Shown here piece after piece: positions 8,035 through 17,014 of a stretch of 62,192 bases of DNA. The DNA is taken from positions 44,015-106,206 of the forward strand of contig NZ_LKIR01000135.1 in assembly GCF_001462205.1 (NCBI RefSeq), read 5' to 3'. The translations under genes were made by a program, and so were the position numbers. Source of the stretch: Haloparvum sedimenti (lineage in GTDB: Archaea; Halobacteriota; Halobacteria; Halobacteriales; Haloferacaceae). The notes beneath the pieces were generated by a model. The model did not search any database and was not told the origin of the DNA. It was given only the letters and a program-made list of their open reading frames with translations. The number at the start of each line of letters is the position of its first letter. The first letter of the stretch is position 1.

Positions 8035-8934
8035 ATGAGTGGAACACGCTCCACGCCGTCGCGCTCGCCGGGTTGCCCTGAGTGTGACGGTCAGGTTCGT
8101 ACCGACGGCACCGAACGCGTCTGCGGCGACTGCGGGCTCGTGATCGAGGCCGACCGCATCGACCACGGTCCCGAGTGGCGGTCGTTCGCGGACGACGACG
8201 CGAGCCCCGAGCGGACCGGCGCGCCGCGGACGCGGGCCAGACACGACCGGGGGCTCTCGACGGAGATCGGACGGTCAACGCGGCTCACCGGTCGGAAGAA
8301 GCGTCGACTCGCGCGAATGCGGACGCACCACAAGCGCTCGAAGATCGGCTCGAAGCGCGAGCGGAACCGCGTCTACTCCTACACGGAGATCCGGCGACTG
8401 ATCGGCGAACTCGGACTGCCGGAGAGCGTCCGCGACCAGGCGTGTGCGCTGTTCGACTCGGCGCAGGACGCGAACCTGCTTCGCGGGCGCTCGCTGGAGG
8501 GGTTCTCGGCGGCCGCCGTCTACGCCGCGGCGCGGGCCGCGAACGTCGCCCGGACGCGCACGGAGGTGCGCGAGGCCGCGAAGGCGACCGCCGGCGAGCA
8601 GGACGCCGCCTTCGACGCCATGAACCGCGAGCTCGGGCTGCCGGTCGGCCCGACCGACCCCGCCGAGTACCTCCCGCGATTCGCCTCGGATCTGGACTGT
8701 TCGTCCGCGGTCGAGCGACGCGCTCGCGAGCTCGCGCGGCGAGCGGTCGAGGAGGGGATCGCCGGTGGGCGCGACCCCAGCGGCGTCGCGGCCGCGTGTC
8801 TGTACACCGCAGGCCGGCAAGTCGACGCGAGCGGTGCGGTCACGCAGCGGGAGGCCGCGGACGTGGCTGACGTGACGCCGGTGACCGTGCGCAGCACGTA
8901 CGTGGACATTCGGGGCTACCGGAGCCGGGACTGA
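8035..8934 (+). CDS. tfb: Transcription initiation factor IIB (TFB)
   Basis: The 299-aa product is an archaeal TFB. It has an N-terminal zinc ribbon (Cys14, Cys17, Cys30, Cys33), a B-reader/linker region with EWRSF and RTGAPRTRARHDRGLSTEIG, and two cyclin-like repeats (about residues 110-200 and 205-295). TFB bridges TBP bound at the TATA box to RNA polymerase and contacts the BRE. Haloarchaea carry several TFBs, so this one could control a subset of genes; which paralogue it is cannot be decided here. The linker is rich in Arg/Lys (GRKKRRLARMRTHHKRSK). Confidence 0.93.
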   Translation: MSGTRSTPSRSPGCPECDGQVRTDGTERVCGDCGLVIEADRIDHGPEWRSFADDDASPERTGAPRTRARHDRGLSTEIGRSTRLTGRKKRRLARMRTHHKRSKIGSKRERNRVYSYTEIRRLIGELGLPESVRDQACALFDSAQDANLLRGRSLEGFSAAAVYAAARAANVARTRTEVREAAKATAGEQDAAFDAMNRELGLPVGPTDPAEYLPRFASDLDCSSAVERRARELARRAVEEGIAGGRDPSGVAAACLYTAGRQVDASGAVTQREAADVADVTPVTVRSTYVDIRGYRSRD

Positions 8935-9005
8935 CGCCGCGGATTGCGGTCCCGCCCCTCGGCCGACCGAAGGGGTGTTAGTCCTCCAACCCGTCCCTTT
9001 CGGTA

Positions 9006-10283
9006 ATGGGAGTTCAAGAACAGTCCCCCTTCGACGTCGACGCGCTCCGCGACGACTTCCCGATCCTGGAGCGGAAGGTCGGCGGCGACGTGACGGTTCC
9101 GGGCGAGGGGCCGGGCGACGACACCCCTCTCGTCTACCTCGACAACGGCGCGACGACGCAGAAGCCGAACCAGGTGATCGACGCGATCGCGGACTACTAC
9201 CGCGAGTACAACGCGAACGTCCACCGCGGGATCCATCAGCTGAGCCAGGAGGCGAGCGTCGCCTACGAGGAGGCCCACGACCGCGTCGCCGAGTTTATCG
9301 GCGCCGAGGGACGCGAGGAGGTCGTCTTCACGAAGAACACGACCGAGGCGATGAACCTCGTCGCGTACGCGTGGGGGCTGGAGGAGCTCGGCCCGGATGA
9401 CAGCGTCGTGCTCACGCAGATGGAGCACCACTCCGCGCTCGTGACGTGGCAGCAGATCGGCAAGCGCACCGGCGCGGACGTGCGGTTCATCGAGGTCGAG
9501 GACGACGGAACCCTCGACATGGACCACGCCGCCGAGTGTATCGACGACTCGACGAAGATGGTCTCGGTCGTCCACGTCTCGAACACGCTCGGAACGATAA
9601 ACCCCGTCGCGGAACTGGCGGAGATGGCCCACGACCACGACGCCTACCTGTTCGCGGACGGTGCGCAGTCGGTGCCGACGCGGCCGGTCGACGTGGGGGA
9701 GCTCGGGGTCGACTTCCTCGCGTTCTCGGGCCACAAGATGTGCGGCCCGACGGGGATCGGCGTGCTGTACGGCAAGGAGCACCTGCTCGACGCGATGCAG
9801 CCGTATCTTTACGGCGGCGACATGATCCGCCGCGTCAGCTTCGAGGACGCGACGTGGGAGGACCTCCCGTGGAAGTTCGAGGCCGGCACCCCCAACATCG
9901 CGCAGGGGATCGGGCTCACCGCGGCCATCGACTACCTCGAGGAGATCGGCATGGAGAACGTGCAGGCCCACGAGGACCGGCTGGCCGAGTACGCCTACGA
10001 CCGCCTGACGGAGTTCGACGACGTGACGATCTACGGCCCGCCGGGCGACGAGCGCGGCGGACTGGTGGCGTTCAACCTCGATAGCGTCCACGCCCACGAC
10101 CTCTCCAGCATCCTCAACGACTTCGGCGTGGCCGTCCGCGCGGGCGACCACTGCACGCAGCCCCTCCACGACGAAATGGGCGCGAACTCCTCGGCGCGGG
10201 CGTCCTTCTACGTCTACAACACGACCGACGAGATCGACGCGCTCGTCGACGCGGTCGACGAGGCGCGCCAGCTGTTCGCCTGA
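9006..10283 (+). CDS. sufS: Cysteine desulfurase SufS
   Basis: The 425-aa protein is a group II cysteine desulfurase. It has the PLP lysine in FSGHKMCGP (Lys244), the aspartate/Gln motif FADGAQSVPTRPVD, the active-site cysteine in RAGDHCTQPLH (Cys383) and the substrate-binding RGGLVAFN. It releases sulfur from cysteine, giving alanine, and supplies persulfide to the SufBCD scaffold for Fe-S clusters. No other suf gene is adjacent, so it must act with factors encoded elsewhere. A T-rich tail (about 10302-10327) follows the stop. It is convergent with ilvE across a 412-bp gap holding repeat copy D. Confidence 0.93.
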   Translation: MGVQEQSPFDVDALRDDFPILERKVGGDVTVPGEGPGDDTPLVYLDNGATTQKPNQVIDAIADYYREYNANVHRGIHQLSQEASVAYEEAHDRVAEFIGAEGREEVVFTKNTTEAMNLVAYAWGLEELGPDDSVVLTQMEHHSALVTWQQIGKRTGADVRFIEVEDDGTLDMDHAAECIDDSTKMVSVVHVSNTLGTINPVAELAEMAHDHDAYLFADGAQSVPTRPVDVGELGVDFLAFSGHKMCGPTGIGVLYGKEHLLDAMQPYLYGGDMIRRVSFEDATWEDLPWKFEAGTPNIAQGIGLTAAIDYLEEIGMENVQAHEDRLAEYAYDRLTEFDDVTIYGPPGDERGGLVAFNLDSVHAHDLSSILNDFGVAVRAGDHCTQPLHDEMGANSSARASFYVYNTTDEIDALVDAVDEARQLFA

Positions 10284-10301
10284 GCGGCGAGCGGTCTCAG
10301 A

Positions 10302-10327
10302 GGGACCCTTTTCGAACTCCCACTTTT
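10302..10327 (+). terminator. Possible terminator of sufS
   Basis: Two short T-tracts (CCTTTTCG, ACTTTTCA) within 25 nt follow the sufS stop. The evidence is composition only. Confidence 0.35.
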
Positions 10328-10399
10328 CAGGGCGTCCGCAGTGCGGTGCGTCCTCGATCCGCACTGGGCTTGCGCGACCGATCGGTTCGGTGCGCTCGT

Positions 10400-10605
10400 T
10401 GAACGGCGGGAATGCCCTCGACCGGTCGTGGGCCCACTTTTTCAGTCCGCCGCGAGACAATCGCGTCTCGCGGGCCTCCGGCGTACAGTAGCGCGCGGGA
10501 GGCGTCAGGGTTGGTTCGTCGGCCGCCGCGGCCGATTGCTCGGTGAGTCACTGCTCCGACTGTCGGGTCACGCGTGAGGCTGTTGTGCGGTGCGGTCGGG
10601 GCGGT
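10400..10605 (-). repeat. Dispersed intergenic element, degenerate copy D
   Basis: Read on the minus strand, 10500-10420 matches copy A from CGCGCTACTGCACGCTGGAGG through the hairpin to GGCGGA. Its hairpin is CCGCGAGAC/GTCTCGCGG, nine perfect pairs, with arms different from copy A and close to copy C. The CCGGTCGAGGGC segment at the minus-strand end corresponds to the element's second inverted-repeat unit. On the plus strand, GTGAGGCTGTTGTGCGG (about 10565-10581) resembles the GTGAGGCTG block of the other copies, so D looks rearranged. It occupies most of the 412-bp gap between convergent sufS and ilvE; nothing else is seen there. Confidence 0.55.
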
Positions 10606-10695
10606 CGGGACCTACAACAGAACCCAAAGAAGTCGTGGAAAGGGGCTGTAGCGGTTTTCTGCCCGTCCCGCTCTCCATCGACGGTCGTTCGCGTC

Positions 10696-11625
10696 TCAGA
10701 GGTACGTGAACCAGTCGTCGTGCGCGTCCGTCCGGCGCTCGACGAGGTCGAAGAACGCCTTCTGGAGCTCCTCGGTGACGGGGCCGCGGGTGCCCGCGCC
10801 GATCTCGGTGTCGTCCACCGAGCGGATCGGCGTGACCTCGGCCGCGGAGCCGGTGAAGAACAGCTCGTCGGCGGTGTACAGCTGGCCGCGGGAGATGACC
10901 GCCTCGTCGTGGACGGTGTAGCCGCGCTCGCGGGCGAGCTGGATGACGGTGTTGCGGGTGATCCCGTCGAGGATCGACTGGGCGCGGCCGGTCGTGTAGA
11001 CCTCGCCGTCGTTGACCATAAAGATGTTCTCGCCGGGCCCCTCCGCGACGTTGCCCTCCTTGTTGAGGACGATGGCCTCGACGTAGCCGTTGCGGCGGGC
11101 CTCCTCGCCCGCGAGCATGGAGTTGACGTACAGCCCCGTGGTCTTCACGTTCGTCGGGATCTGCGAGGAGGAGTGCTTGCGCCACGAGGAGACCATCACG
11201 TCGACGCCGTCGTTGAGCGCCTCCTCGCCGAGGTACGCGCCCCACGGCCACGCGGCGATGGCCACGTCGGTCGGACACTCCTTCGGCGAGACGCCGAGCG
11301 TGTCGTACCCGTAGTAGGCGATGGGCCGGATGTAGCAGGACTCCAGGTCCTGGTCGCGCAGGAGCCGGAGCGTCGCCTCGGTCAGCTCCTCGCGGGAGTG
11401 GTCGATGTCCATGTCGTACACCTTCGCGGAGTCGAACAGGCGGTCGAGGTGCTCCTCCCACCGGAAGATCGCCGGGCCGTTCTCCGTGTCGTAACAGCGG
11501 ACGCCCTCGAAGACGCCGGTCCCGTAGTGGAGCGCGTGCGTGAGGACGTGCGTCGTCGCGTCCTCCCAGTCGAGGAATTCGCCGTTCTTCCAGATGGTGT
11601 CGACGTCCATCTCGTCGAAGCTCAT
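10696..11625 (-). CDS. ilvE: Branched-chain amino acid aminotransferase
   Basis: The 309-aa product is a fold-type IV PLP transaminase. Its PLP lysine is in TNVKTTGLYVNS (Lys161, equivalent to Lys160 of the E. coli enzyme), and the signature AEGPGENIFMV follows. It opens DVDTIWKNGEFLDWEDA and has a normal length. It interconverts Leu, Ile and Val with their 2-oxo acids using glutamate. No other ilv gene is nearby. A TATA box (11651-11658, minus) lies 26 nt upstream of ATG 11625. The gene is downstream of the ribB/rbkR pair but with its own promoter. Confidence 0.93.
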   Translation of the reverse strand: MSFDEMDVDTIWKNGEFLDWEDATTHVLTHALHYGTGVFEGVRCYDTENGPAIFRWEEHLDRLFDSAKVYDMDIDHSREELTEATLRLLRDQDLESCYIRPIAYYGYDTLGVSPKECPTDVAIAAWPWGAYLGEEALNDGVDVMVSSWRKHSSSQIPTNVKTTGLYVNSMLAGEEARRNGYVEAIVLNKEGNVAEGPGENIFMVNDGEVYTTGRAQSILDGITRNTVIQLARERGYTVHDEAVISRGQLYTADELFFTGSAAEVTPIRSVDDTEIGAGTRGPVTEELQKAFFDLVERRTDAHDDWFTYL

Positions 11626-11650
11626 GATCGCAGCGTCGGCAGCGGTCGTG

Positions 11651-11658
11651 ATAAATGT
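11651..11658 (-). promoter_or_regulatory. TATA box of ilvE
   Basis: On the minus strand CATTTAT lies 26-33 nt before ATG 11625. The adjacent GATCCTGCTAC also occurs in the tandem repeat of element B. Confidence 0.6.
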
Positions 11659-11709
11659 AGCAGGATCAGCAGTCGACGGCGACGGAGGGAGTCCGCAGTC
11701 CCCCGATCG

Positions 11710-12435
11710 TCAGCGCAGCGCGTCGAGCAGCGCTGCGCCCTCAACGAAGGGGATGTCGTTCGCTGCCGCGTACGCGCGAGCGTCGGCGGGCGAGAGCGCG
11801 CCGCCGGTCGCCCCGTCGAGCATCTCGCAGACCACGGCCGCGGGCGCGCGGTCGGTCGCGGCTGCGAGCGCGAGCCCCAGTTCGGTGTGGCCCTCCCGGT
11901 CGGACAGCCCGGCCGGCGCGCCGCGGAGGACGTGGACGTGGCCCGGCGCGCGGAACTCGGCGGCGAAGTCCTCGGGCGTGTAACCGTCGGGATCGCGGGC
12001 GACGGCCGCCGCGGCGTTGCCCAACTCCGAGATCGTGCGCGCGCGGTCGTCGTCGGTGATGCCGGTGAACGTCTCGCGGTGGTTCACCGGGAGCGAGAAC
12101 GAGGAGCGGTCGTCGTAATCCGGATTGTCGTCGACCGCGGGGTGGTCGAGCGCGTCCGCGAGGAACGGGAGGCCGAACGCGTCCGCCACGGCGTCGCCCA
12201 CGGCGACGCAGATCAGGCCGCCGGCGTCGTTGCGCATCCGGCGGACCGCGGCCGGACCGACCGCCGCCGCGGGGTAGATCAGGTCCGTCTCACCCTCGCG
12301 GTCGGCGGCGTCGTGAACGCAGACCGGCTCGCCCGCGGCGAAGGCCTCGAGCGCGCGGTCGACTGCCGCGGTCCCGGTTCCCGGGCGGTCCCCTTCGCCC
12401 GCCGCTGCCGACTCCGCGTCGCTGCCGGCCCGCAT
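11710..12435 (-). CDS. ribB: 3,4-dihydroxy-2-butanone-4-phosphate synthase
   Basis: The 241-aa product carries the RibB signatures DREGETDLIYPA (acidic metal/substrate loop), RNDAGGLICVAV and NHRETFTGITDDDRART. It converts ribulose 5-phosphate to 3,4-dihydroxy-2-butanone 4-phosphate plus formate, which forms the xylene ring of riboflavin. Its ATG (12433-12435) shares one base with the rbkR stop codon (TGATG), so the two genes are very likely translationally coupled and co-regulated by RbkR. There is no C-terminal GTP cyclohydrolase II domain, as usual in archaea. Confidence 0.92.
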   Translation of the reverse strand: MRAGSDAESAAAGEGDRPGTGTAAVDRALEAFAAGEPVCVHDAADREGETDLIYPAAAVGPAAVRRMRNDAGGLICVAVGDAVADAFGLPFLADALDHPAVDDNPDYDDRSSFSLPVNHRETFTGITDDDRARTISELGNAAAAVARDPDGYTPEDFAAEFRAPGHVHVLRGAPAGLSDREGHTELGLALAAATDRAPAAVVCEMLDGATGGALSPADARAYAAANDIPFVEGAALLDALR

Positions 12436-13196
12436 CAGGCGCCCTCCTCGTCGGCGCGGCTCGTGGGCTCGATCCGCACGTCGACCGGCTCGCGGTCGTC
12501 GAGTCCGAGCTCGTCCCGCAGCCGGTCGGGCGCGATGACTTCGATCTGCGACTCGTCGTGGTGGGTGCGGTCGGGGACGATGACGTGGGCGCCCTCGTAG
12601 CTTCGGGCGTCCGCCTCGTCCGCGCCGTCGTCGTCCTCCGCGCCGCCGGCGACCACGGTCGCCGCGAAGCAGGTGGCCGCGCCGTACGTCCGGTCGTCGC
12701 CCTCCCACGCGTCGATGGGAACGGCGTCGATCCCGCCGAGCTCGGCCCGCCGGCGGACGCTCGCCTCGTCGAGGTCGACGTTGAGCGTGCCGGGGAACGG
12801 CTCGTAGCCGAGCCGCTCGCGGAACTGGCGCATGTAGCCATCGAGCGTGATGTAGTGGCGTCCCTCGCCCATCCCGCTCGTCACCACGCCCGAGAGGGTG
12901 AGCGCGGTCTCCGTCTCGAAGATCCGCCGGTAGTCGGCGTACTCGCTTCGGAGCGCCGCCTCGCCGGCCTCCGTCACCCGGACCCACTGGCCGTCGCCGA
13001 CGACCTCGCGTTCGATCAGGCCGGCAGCCTCCAGCCGCTGGAGCCGGCGCGAGGCGGTCTGCGTCGAGGCGTCGAGGCGGTCCCCGAGCGCCGCACACGA
13101 GACCTTCGTCTCCGTCAGCCCGTCCGCGAGCGCGACGTGTTTCAGCGCCGCGAGCTCGTCAGGACCGACGTCGGTAGCCGTCGCCGCGTCTTGCAT
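12435..13196 (-). CDS. rbkR: RbkR, riboflavin regulator fused to CTP-dependent riboflavin kinase
   Basis: The 253-aa protein has two parts. Residues 1-90 form a winged helix-turn-helix ([25 protein letters not shown] is the recognition region). Residues about 95-245 are the archaeal CTP-dependent riboflavin kinase ([24 protein letters not shown]). Published work on RbkR describes this fusion as both regulator of riboflavin genes and FMN-forming kinase; application to this copy is by homology. ATG 13196 is chosen because a TATA box sits 24-31 nt upstream; longer in-frame starts exist but would read through the promoter. It is the first gene of an overlapping pair with ribB. Confidence 0.9.
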   Translation of the reverse strand: MQDAATATDVGPDELAALKHVALADGLTETKVSCAALGDRLDASTQTASRRLQRLEAAGLIEREVVGDGQWVRVTEAGEAALRSEYADYRRIFETETALTLSGVVTSGMGEGRHYITLDGYMRQFRERLGYEPFPGTLNVDLDEASVRRRAELGGIDAVPIDAWEGDDRTYGAATCFAATVVAGGAEDDDGADEADARSYEGAHVIVPDRTHHDESQIEVIAPDRLRDELGLDDREPVDVRIEPTSRADEEGA

Positions 13197-13219
13197 ACCT
13201 CCGGGTTGGCGACTCGCCG

Positions 13220-13227
13220 CTAAAAGC
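13220..13227 (-). promoter_or_regulatory. TATA box of rbkR-ribB
   Basis: On the minus strand GCTTTTAG lies 24-31 nt before ATG 13196. A short dyad TGAG-n6-CTCA (13238-13251), just upstream, might be a regulator site. Both calls are by eye. Confidence 0.5.
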
Positions 13228-13450
13228 ATACCGAATGTGAGGAGCATCTCAAAAACGTGACGGCGTTCCAGGAACGGACCGGCCCGAACCGCGGCGGACC
13301 GCACGCGGTCTACCTGCGACTCCGGCCGGGAGCGGCCTAAAGCCGTCGGTCGCGTCGGTTCCGGCCGCGGTCGCGGACAGCGACGGTCGCTCGGACTCGC
13401 GGTCCGACCCCGGTCCGACCGCGGTCCCGGGCGGGTCGCTTCGGAAGGGC

Positions 13451-13459
13451 CTTTTAGCG
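13451..13459 (+). promoter_or_regulatory. TATA box of argS
   Basis: CTTTTAGCG lies 21-29 nt before ATG 13480. The 283-bp region 13197-13479 holds the two divergent promoters of rbkR and argS and no gene that I can see. Confidence 0.55.
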
Positions 13460-13479
13460 GGACCCACGAACGGGTCCAC

Positions 13480-15255
13480 ATGTTCAGACAGTTCCGCTCG
13501 GAGGTCGAGACGGCGCTCGCGGACGCGCTCGCGCGCCGCGACCTGCCGACGGACGACCTCGGCATCGAGGAGCCGCCCGCCGACACCGACGCGACGCTCG
13601 CCTCCAGCGTCGCGTTCCGACTCGCGGGCGAGGTCGGGGCGGCCCCGCCGCAGGTGGCCGAACAGGTGGCGGAGGCGGTCACCGAGGTCCTCGCCGAGGG
13701 CGCCTTCGACTACCTCGGCGGCGTCGAGACCGCCGGCCCCTACGTCAACTTCCGGACGGCGGACGCCTACCTCGCGGACACGCTCGCGGCGGGCGTCGAC
13801 GCCGACTACGGCGCGCTCCCCGACCGCGACACCTCGGTCGTCGTCGAGCACACCAGCGCGAACCCGACCGGTCCCGTCCACGTCGGCCGCGCGCGCAACC
13901 CCATCGTGGGCGACGCGGTCGCGAACCTGCTCGACTTCGCCGGCTACGACGTGGACCGCCACTACTACGTCAACGACGCCGGCCGCCAGATGGCCGTCTT
14001 CACGTGGGCCTACGAGACGTTCGACGAGTCGGACCTCGAGGGGAAGCCGGCCCGCGACCGGATCGAGTACGACCTCGTCCGCTACTACCGCAAGGGGAAC
14101 GCGTACCTGGAGAACGCCGACGAGGCAGCGGTCGAGGCCGCCGAGGCGGAGATACAGTCGATCCTCCAGGGGCTGGAGGCCGGCGACGAGGAGACCTACG
14201 AGCGCGTCCAGACCGTCGTCGACCAGGTGCTCGGCGGGATGAAGGAGTGCCTCGCGCGCCTCCCCGCGACGTTCGACGAGTTCGTCAAGGAGACGCGGTT
14301 CATGCGCGACGGTTCCACCGACGAGATCGCCGAGCGGCTCAAGGAGACGGACCACGCCGTCTACGAGGAGGACGCGTGGCAACTCGACCTGGACGCGTGG
14401 GGGATCGACAAAAACCTCGTCTTCCTGCGCTCGGACGGGACCAGCCTCTACACGACCCGCGACCTGGCCCACCACGAGTGGAAGTTCGACAACTACGACC
14501 GCGCCGTCACCGTCCTCGGCGAGGACCACAAGCTGCAGGCCGACCAGCTCGACGCCGCGCTCGAACTCCTCGGCAACGACGTCGACCAGCTCGGTCACGT
14601 CATCTACTCGTACGTCAACCTCCCCGAGGGGAAGATGTCGACGCGAGCGGGGACGGGCGTCCAGCTCGACGACCTGCTCGACGAGGCCATCGACCGCGCG
14701 CGAGAGGAGGTCGAGGACCGCCTCGACGACCGTATCCGCGACGACGAACTCGACGACGAGGACGTGGAGCGAATCGCCCGTCAGGTGGGCATCGGCGCGG
14801 TCCGCTACGACATCGTCTCGAAACAGCCCGCGAAGGCGATAACCTTCGAGTGGGACCGCGCGCTCGACTTCGAGGCACAGTCGGCCCCCTACGTGCAGTA
14901 CGTCCACGCGCGGTGCTGCGGCATCCTCGAGGAGGCCGCGCGCGCCGGCGCCGCGGTCCCGGACGCGCCCGACGCCGACGCCCTCGTTGCGCCCGAGGCC
15001 GAGGCCCTGCTCCGGGAGGCCGCCCGCTTCCCCGCGGTCGTCGAGGAGGCCGCCGACGACCTCGAACCCCACACGGTCGCGACCTACACCCGCGACCTCG
15101 CGGAGGCGTTCAACGCCTTCTACCGCGAGTGTCCGGTCCTGACCGCCGAGACGGACGAGCGCCGCGACGCGCGGCTCGCGGCGGTCGCGCTGGCGAAGCA
15201 CGCGATGGCGAACGCGCTCGCGGTCCTCGGCGTCGAGGCCCCCGACTCGATGTAG
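13480..15255 (+). CDS. argS: Arginyl-tRNA synthetase
   Basis: The 591-aa class I synthetase has an N-terminal Add-1 domain (residues 1-100), the HIGH-type motif in [14 protein letters not shown] (His134 onward), a KMSK-type motif GKMSTRAG (Lys385 region) and a C-terminal anticodon-binding DALR domain (about 470-591, with the characteristic [18 protein letters not shown]). It charges tRNA-Arg. Length and domain order are normal. Its 3' end converges with the MinD4-like gene, with 30 bp between the stops. Confidence 0.95.
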   Translation: MFRQFRSEVETALADALARRDLPTDDLGIEEPPADTDATLASSVAFRLAGEVGAAPPQVAEQVAEAVTEVLAEGAFDYLGGVETAGPYVNFRTADAYLADTLAAGVDADYGALPDRDTSVVVEHTSANPTGPVHVGRARNPIVGDAVANLLDFAGYDVDRHYYVNDAGRQMAVFTWAYETFDESDLEGKPARDRIEYDLVRYYRKGNAYLENADEAAVEAAEAEIQSILQGLEAGDEETYERVQTVVDQVLGGMKECLARLPATFDEFVKETRFMRDGSTDEIAERLKETDHAVYEEDAWQLDLDAWGIDKNLVFLRSDGTSLYTTRDLAHHEWKFDNYDRAVTVLGEDHKLQADQLDAALELLGNDVDQLGHVIYSYVNLPEGKMSTRAGTGVQLDDLLDEAIDRAREEVEDRLDDRIRDDELDDEDVERIARQVGIGAVRYDIVSKQPAKAITFEWDRALDFEAQSAPYVQYVHARCCGILEEAARAGAAVPDAPDADALVAPEAEALLREAARFPAVVEEAADDLEPHTVATYTRDLAEAFNAFYRECPVLTAETDERRDARLAAVALAKHAMANALAVLGVEAPDSM

Positions 15256-15285
15256 GCTGCGGAGAGCGACAGACCCTCACTGCGG

Positions 15286-16500
15286 TCAGCGACCGAACAG
15301 CCGAGAGAAAAAGCCCTTCTTCTCCGCCGTCTCGTCGTCCGCGTCGTCCGGCGACGTCTCGTCCTCGGGTGCCGCCTCCGCGCCGTCACCCTCGCCGTCC
15401 GCGTCGCCGTCCGCATCGCGGAACGGGACGCTCCCCTCGAGGTCGGCGTCCTCGTCCGCTTCGGTCGCTTCGTCCGTCTCGTCCGCGCCGTCGTCCGCTT
15501 CGTCCTCGGAGTCGGCCGATTCGTCGACGGGACCCGGTTCGGGGGCGTCCGGGTCCGCCCGTTCCGGCTCCGCCTCCGCGATGGGTGTCGCGTCCCGCTC
15601 CGGCGCGTCCTCTTCGGACTCGACCGCTTCTTCTTCAGCCGTTCTCTTTTCTGTCACGGCCGCTTCGTTTTCTGCCTCAGTCGCTTCTTCGCCGGCTGTT
15701 TCCGCCTCGGTCGCTTCTTCTCCAGCCGCTTCCGTTTCTGTCTCGGCCGCTTCCGCCTCGGTCGGTGCCGCCTGCTTCTCGGCGCCCGGTGCGGGCTCGA
15801 GCGTCACGCCGGTCAGCTCCGCCGCGAGCGCGCGGTAGGCCGCGGTCGCGGGCGCGTCGGGCGCGAACGTCGCCAGCGGCTCGCCGGCGCGCAGCGCCTC
15901 GCCGACGGTCGGGTCCTCCGGGATCCTGCCGAGGACGGGCGCGTCGAGGTGTTTCTCGACGAGCGCCTGGTCGTGGTTCTCCGCGGTCACGCGCGTGAGC
16001 GCCGCGCCGGCGACCGTTCCGCCGAGGCGCTCGGCCAGGTCCGCGGTCTTGTCGGTGTCGATCAGCGCGTCGCGTTCCGGCGTCGAGACCAGCAGCGTCT
16101 CGTCGGCCAGCGCGAGCGGGAGCGCCGAGTCGTGCGCGAGCCCCGCACCGCAGTCGAGCACGACGATGTCGGCGTCGTCGAACGCCTCGATCACCTCGCG
16201 GAGCCCCGCCGGGTCCGCGGCCGCGTACGCGTCCAGTTCCGTTTCGCCGGGGACGACCCGAAGCCCGCACGGCCCCTCGCGGACCGCGTCCGCCAGGTCC
16301 GTCTCACCCGCGAGCACGTCGTGGAGGGTCGGTTCGGCGGCGTCGACGCCGAGCGCGCCCGCGAGGTTCGCCATGCCCAGGTCGGCGTCGACGACGACGG
16401 TGTCCTCGCCCGCCGCGGACAGGATCGCCGCGAGGTTCGCGGTCGTCGTCGTCTTGCCGACGCCGCCCTTCGCCGAGGCGACCGCATAGACCGTTGCCAT
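15286..16500 (-). CDS. minD4: MinD4-like polarity ATPase with acidic C-terminal tail
   Basis: Residues 1-240 of this 404-aa protein are a complete MinD/ParA ATPase: deviant Walker A SAKGGVGKTTTTANLA, then VVDADLGMANL, VVLDCGAGLAHD and LLVSTPERDALIDTDK. The remaining ~160 residues are a low-complexity Glu/Ala/Asp tail ending KKGFFSRLFGR. In Haloferax volcanii MinD4 is described as an oscillating MinD with a long C-terminal tail that positions archaellum and chemosensory arrays. The same layout next to the ATP synthase operon makes this assignment likely, but it is homology-based. ATG 16500 fits the TATA box at 16523-16532. Divergent from atpH. Confidence 0.82.
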   Translation of the reverse strand: MATVYAVASAKGGVGKTTTTANLAAILSAAGEDTVVVDADLGMANLAGALGVDAAEPTLHDVLAGETDLADAVREGPCGLRVVPGETELDAYAAADPAGLREVIEAFDDADIVVLDCGAGLAHDSALPLALADETLLVSTPERDALIDTDKTADLAERLGGTVAGAALTRVTAENHDQALVEKHLDAPVLGRIPEDPTVGEALRAGEPLATFAPDAPATAAYRALAAELTGVTLEPAPGAEKQAAPTEAEAAETETEAAGEEATEAETAGEEATEAENEAAVTEKRTAEEEAVESEEDAPERDATPIAEAEPERADPDAPEPGPVDESADSEDEADDGADETDEATEADEDADLEGSVPFRDADGDADGEGDGAEAAPEDETSPDDADDETAEKKGFFSRLFGR

Positions 16501-16522
16501 ACGGCCATCCACCGGTAGCGAC

Positions 16523-16532
16523 CACTTAAATG
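16523..16532 (-). promoter_or_regulatory. TATA box of minD4
   Basis: On the minus strand CATTTAAGTG lies 23-32 nt before ATG 16500. Confidence 0.6.
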
Positions 16533-16641
16533 TACGCGCGAGCGACCGTTCGCCCGGCCGCCCCGCGGGGAACCACGCCGCCAGCGCGGGATCGCGACCG
16601 GCGGCGCGAGCCGCGCGAGCCGCGATGGCTTTCGCAAACAC

Positions 16642-16650
16642 CTTATACGG
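16642..16650 (+). promoter_or_regulatory. TATA box of the ATP synthase operon
   Basis: CTTATACGG lies 32-40 nt before ATG 16682, leaving a 5' leader of only about 10 nt for the whole atp operon. Confidence 0.6.
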
Positions 16651-16681
16651 CGCTGTCGGTACTTTCGGACGATTAGTGAGT

Positions 16682-17014
16682 ATGGCGAGACCAGAGGTTC
16701 TCGAACGGATCAAGGATGCCGAGGAAGAGGCGGACGAGATCATCGCCGAGGCGGAGGCCGACGCCGAGGAGCGCCTCTCCGAGGCCCGCAAACGGGCGGA
16801 GGAGATCCGCTCCGAGGCCGAGGAGGAGGCGTCCGCCGAGGCGGAGGAGCGTCTCGAGTCCGCCCGCGAGGAGATCGAGGAGCGGAAATCCGAGATCCTC
16901 GCCGAGGGAGAACAGGACCGCGAGGAGCTCGAAAGCGAGGCACGCGAACGCGTCGACGAGGCGGTCGAGTACGCCGTCGACCAGTTCGAGGAGGCGGTGA
17001 ATGCTCAGGCCTGA
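16682..17014 (+). CDS. atpH: A-type ATP synthase subunit H (peripheral stalk)
   Basis: The 110-aa product is almost entirely a charged heptad-like helix (DAEEEADEIIAEAEADAEERL and so on), with Glu/Ala/Arg periodicity and no membrane segment. Subunit H pairs with subunit E to form the peripheral stalk that holds the catalytic head still against the a subunit. It is the first gene of the operon and its 3' end overlaps atpI by 14 nt. The assignment rests on coiled-coil character and operon position. Confidence 0.85.
   Translation: MARPEVLERIKDAEEEADEIIAEAEADAEERLSEARKRAEEIRSEAEEEASAEAEERLESAREEIEERKSEILAEGEQDREELESEARERVDEAVEYAVDQFEEAVNAQA

Noticed and set aside
10341-10577. 78-aa open frame in the sufS/ilvE gap
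   Set aside because: It overlaps degenerate element copy D, has no promoter, and its composition is unlike neighbouring proteins.
13249-15201. 650-aa open frame antisense to argS
   Set aside because: Same reason: a shadow of the synthetase gene, with no start-site signal or family pattern.
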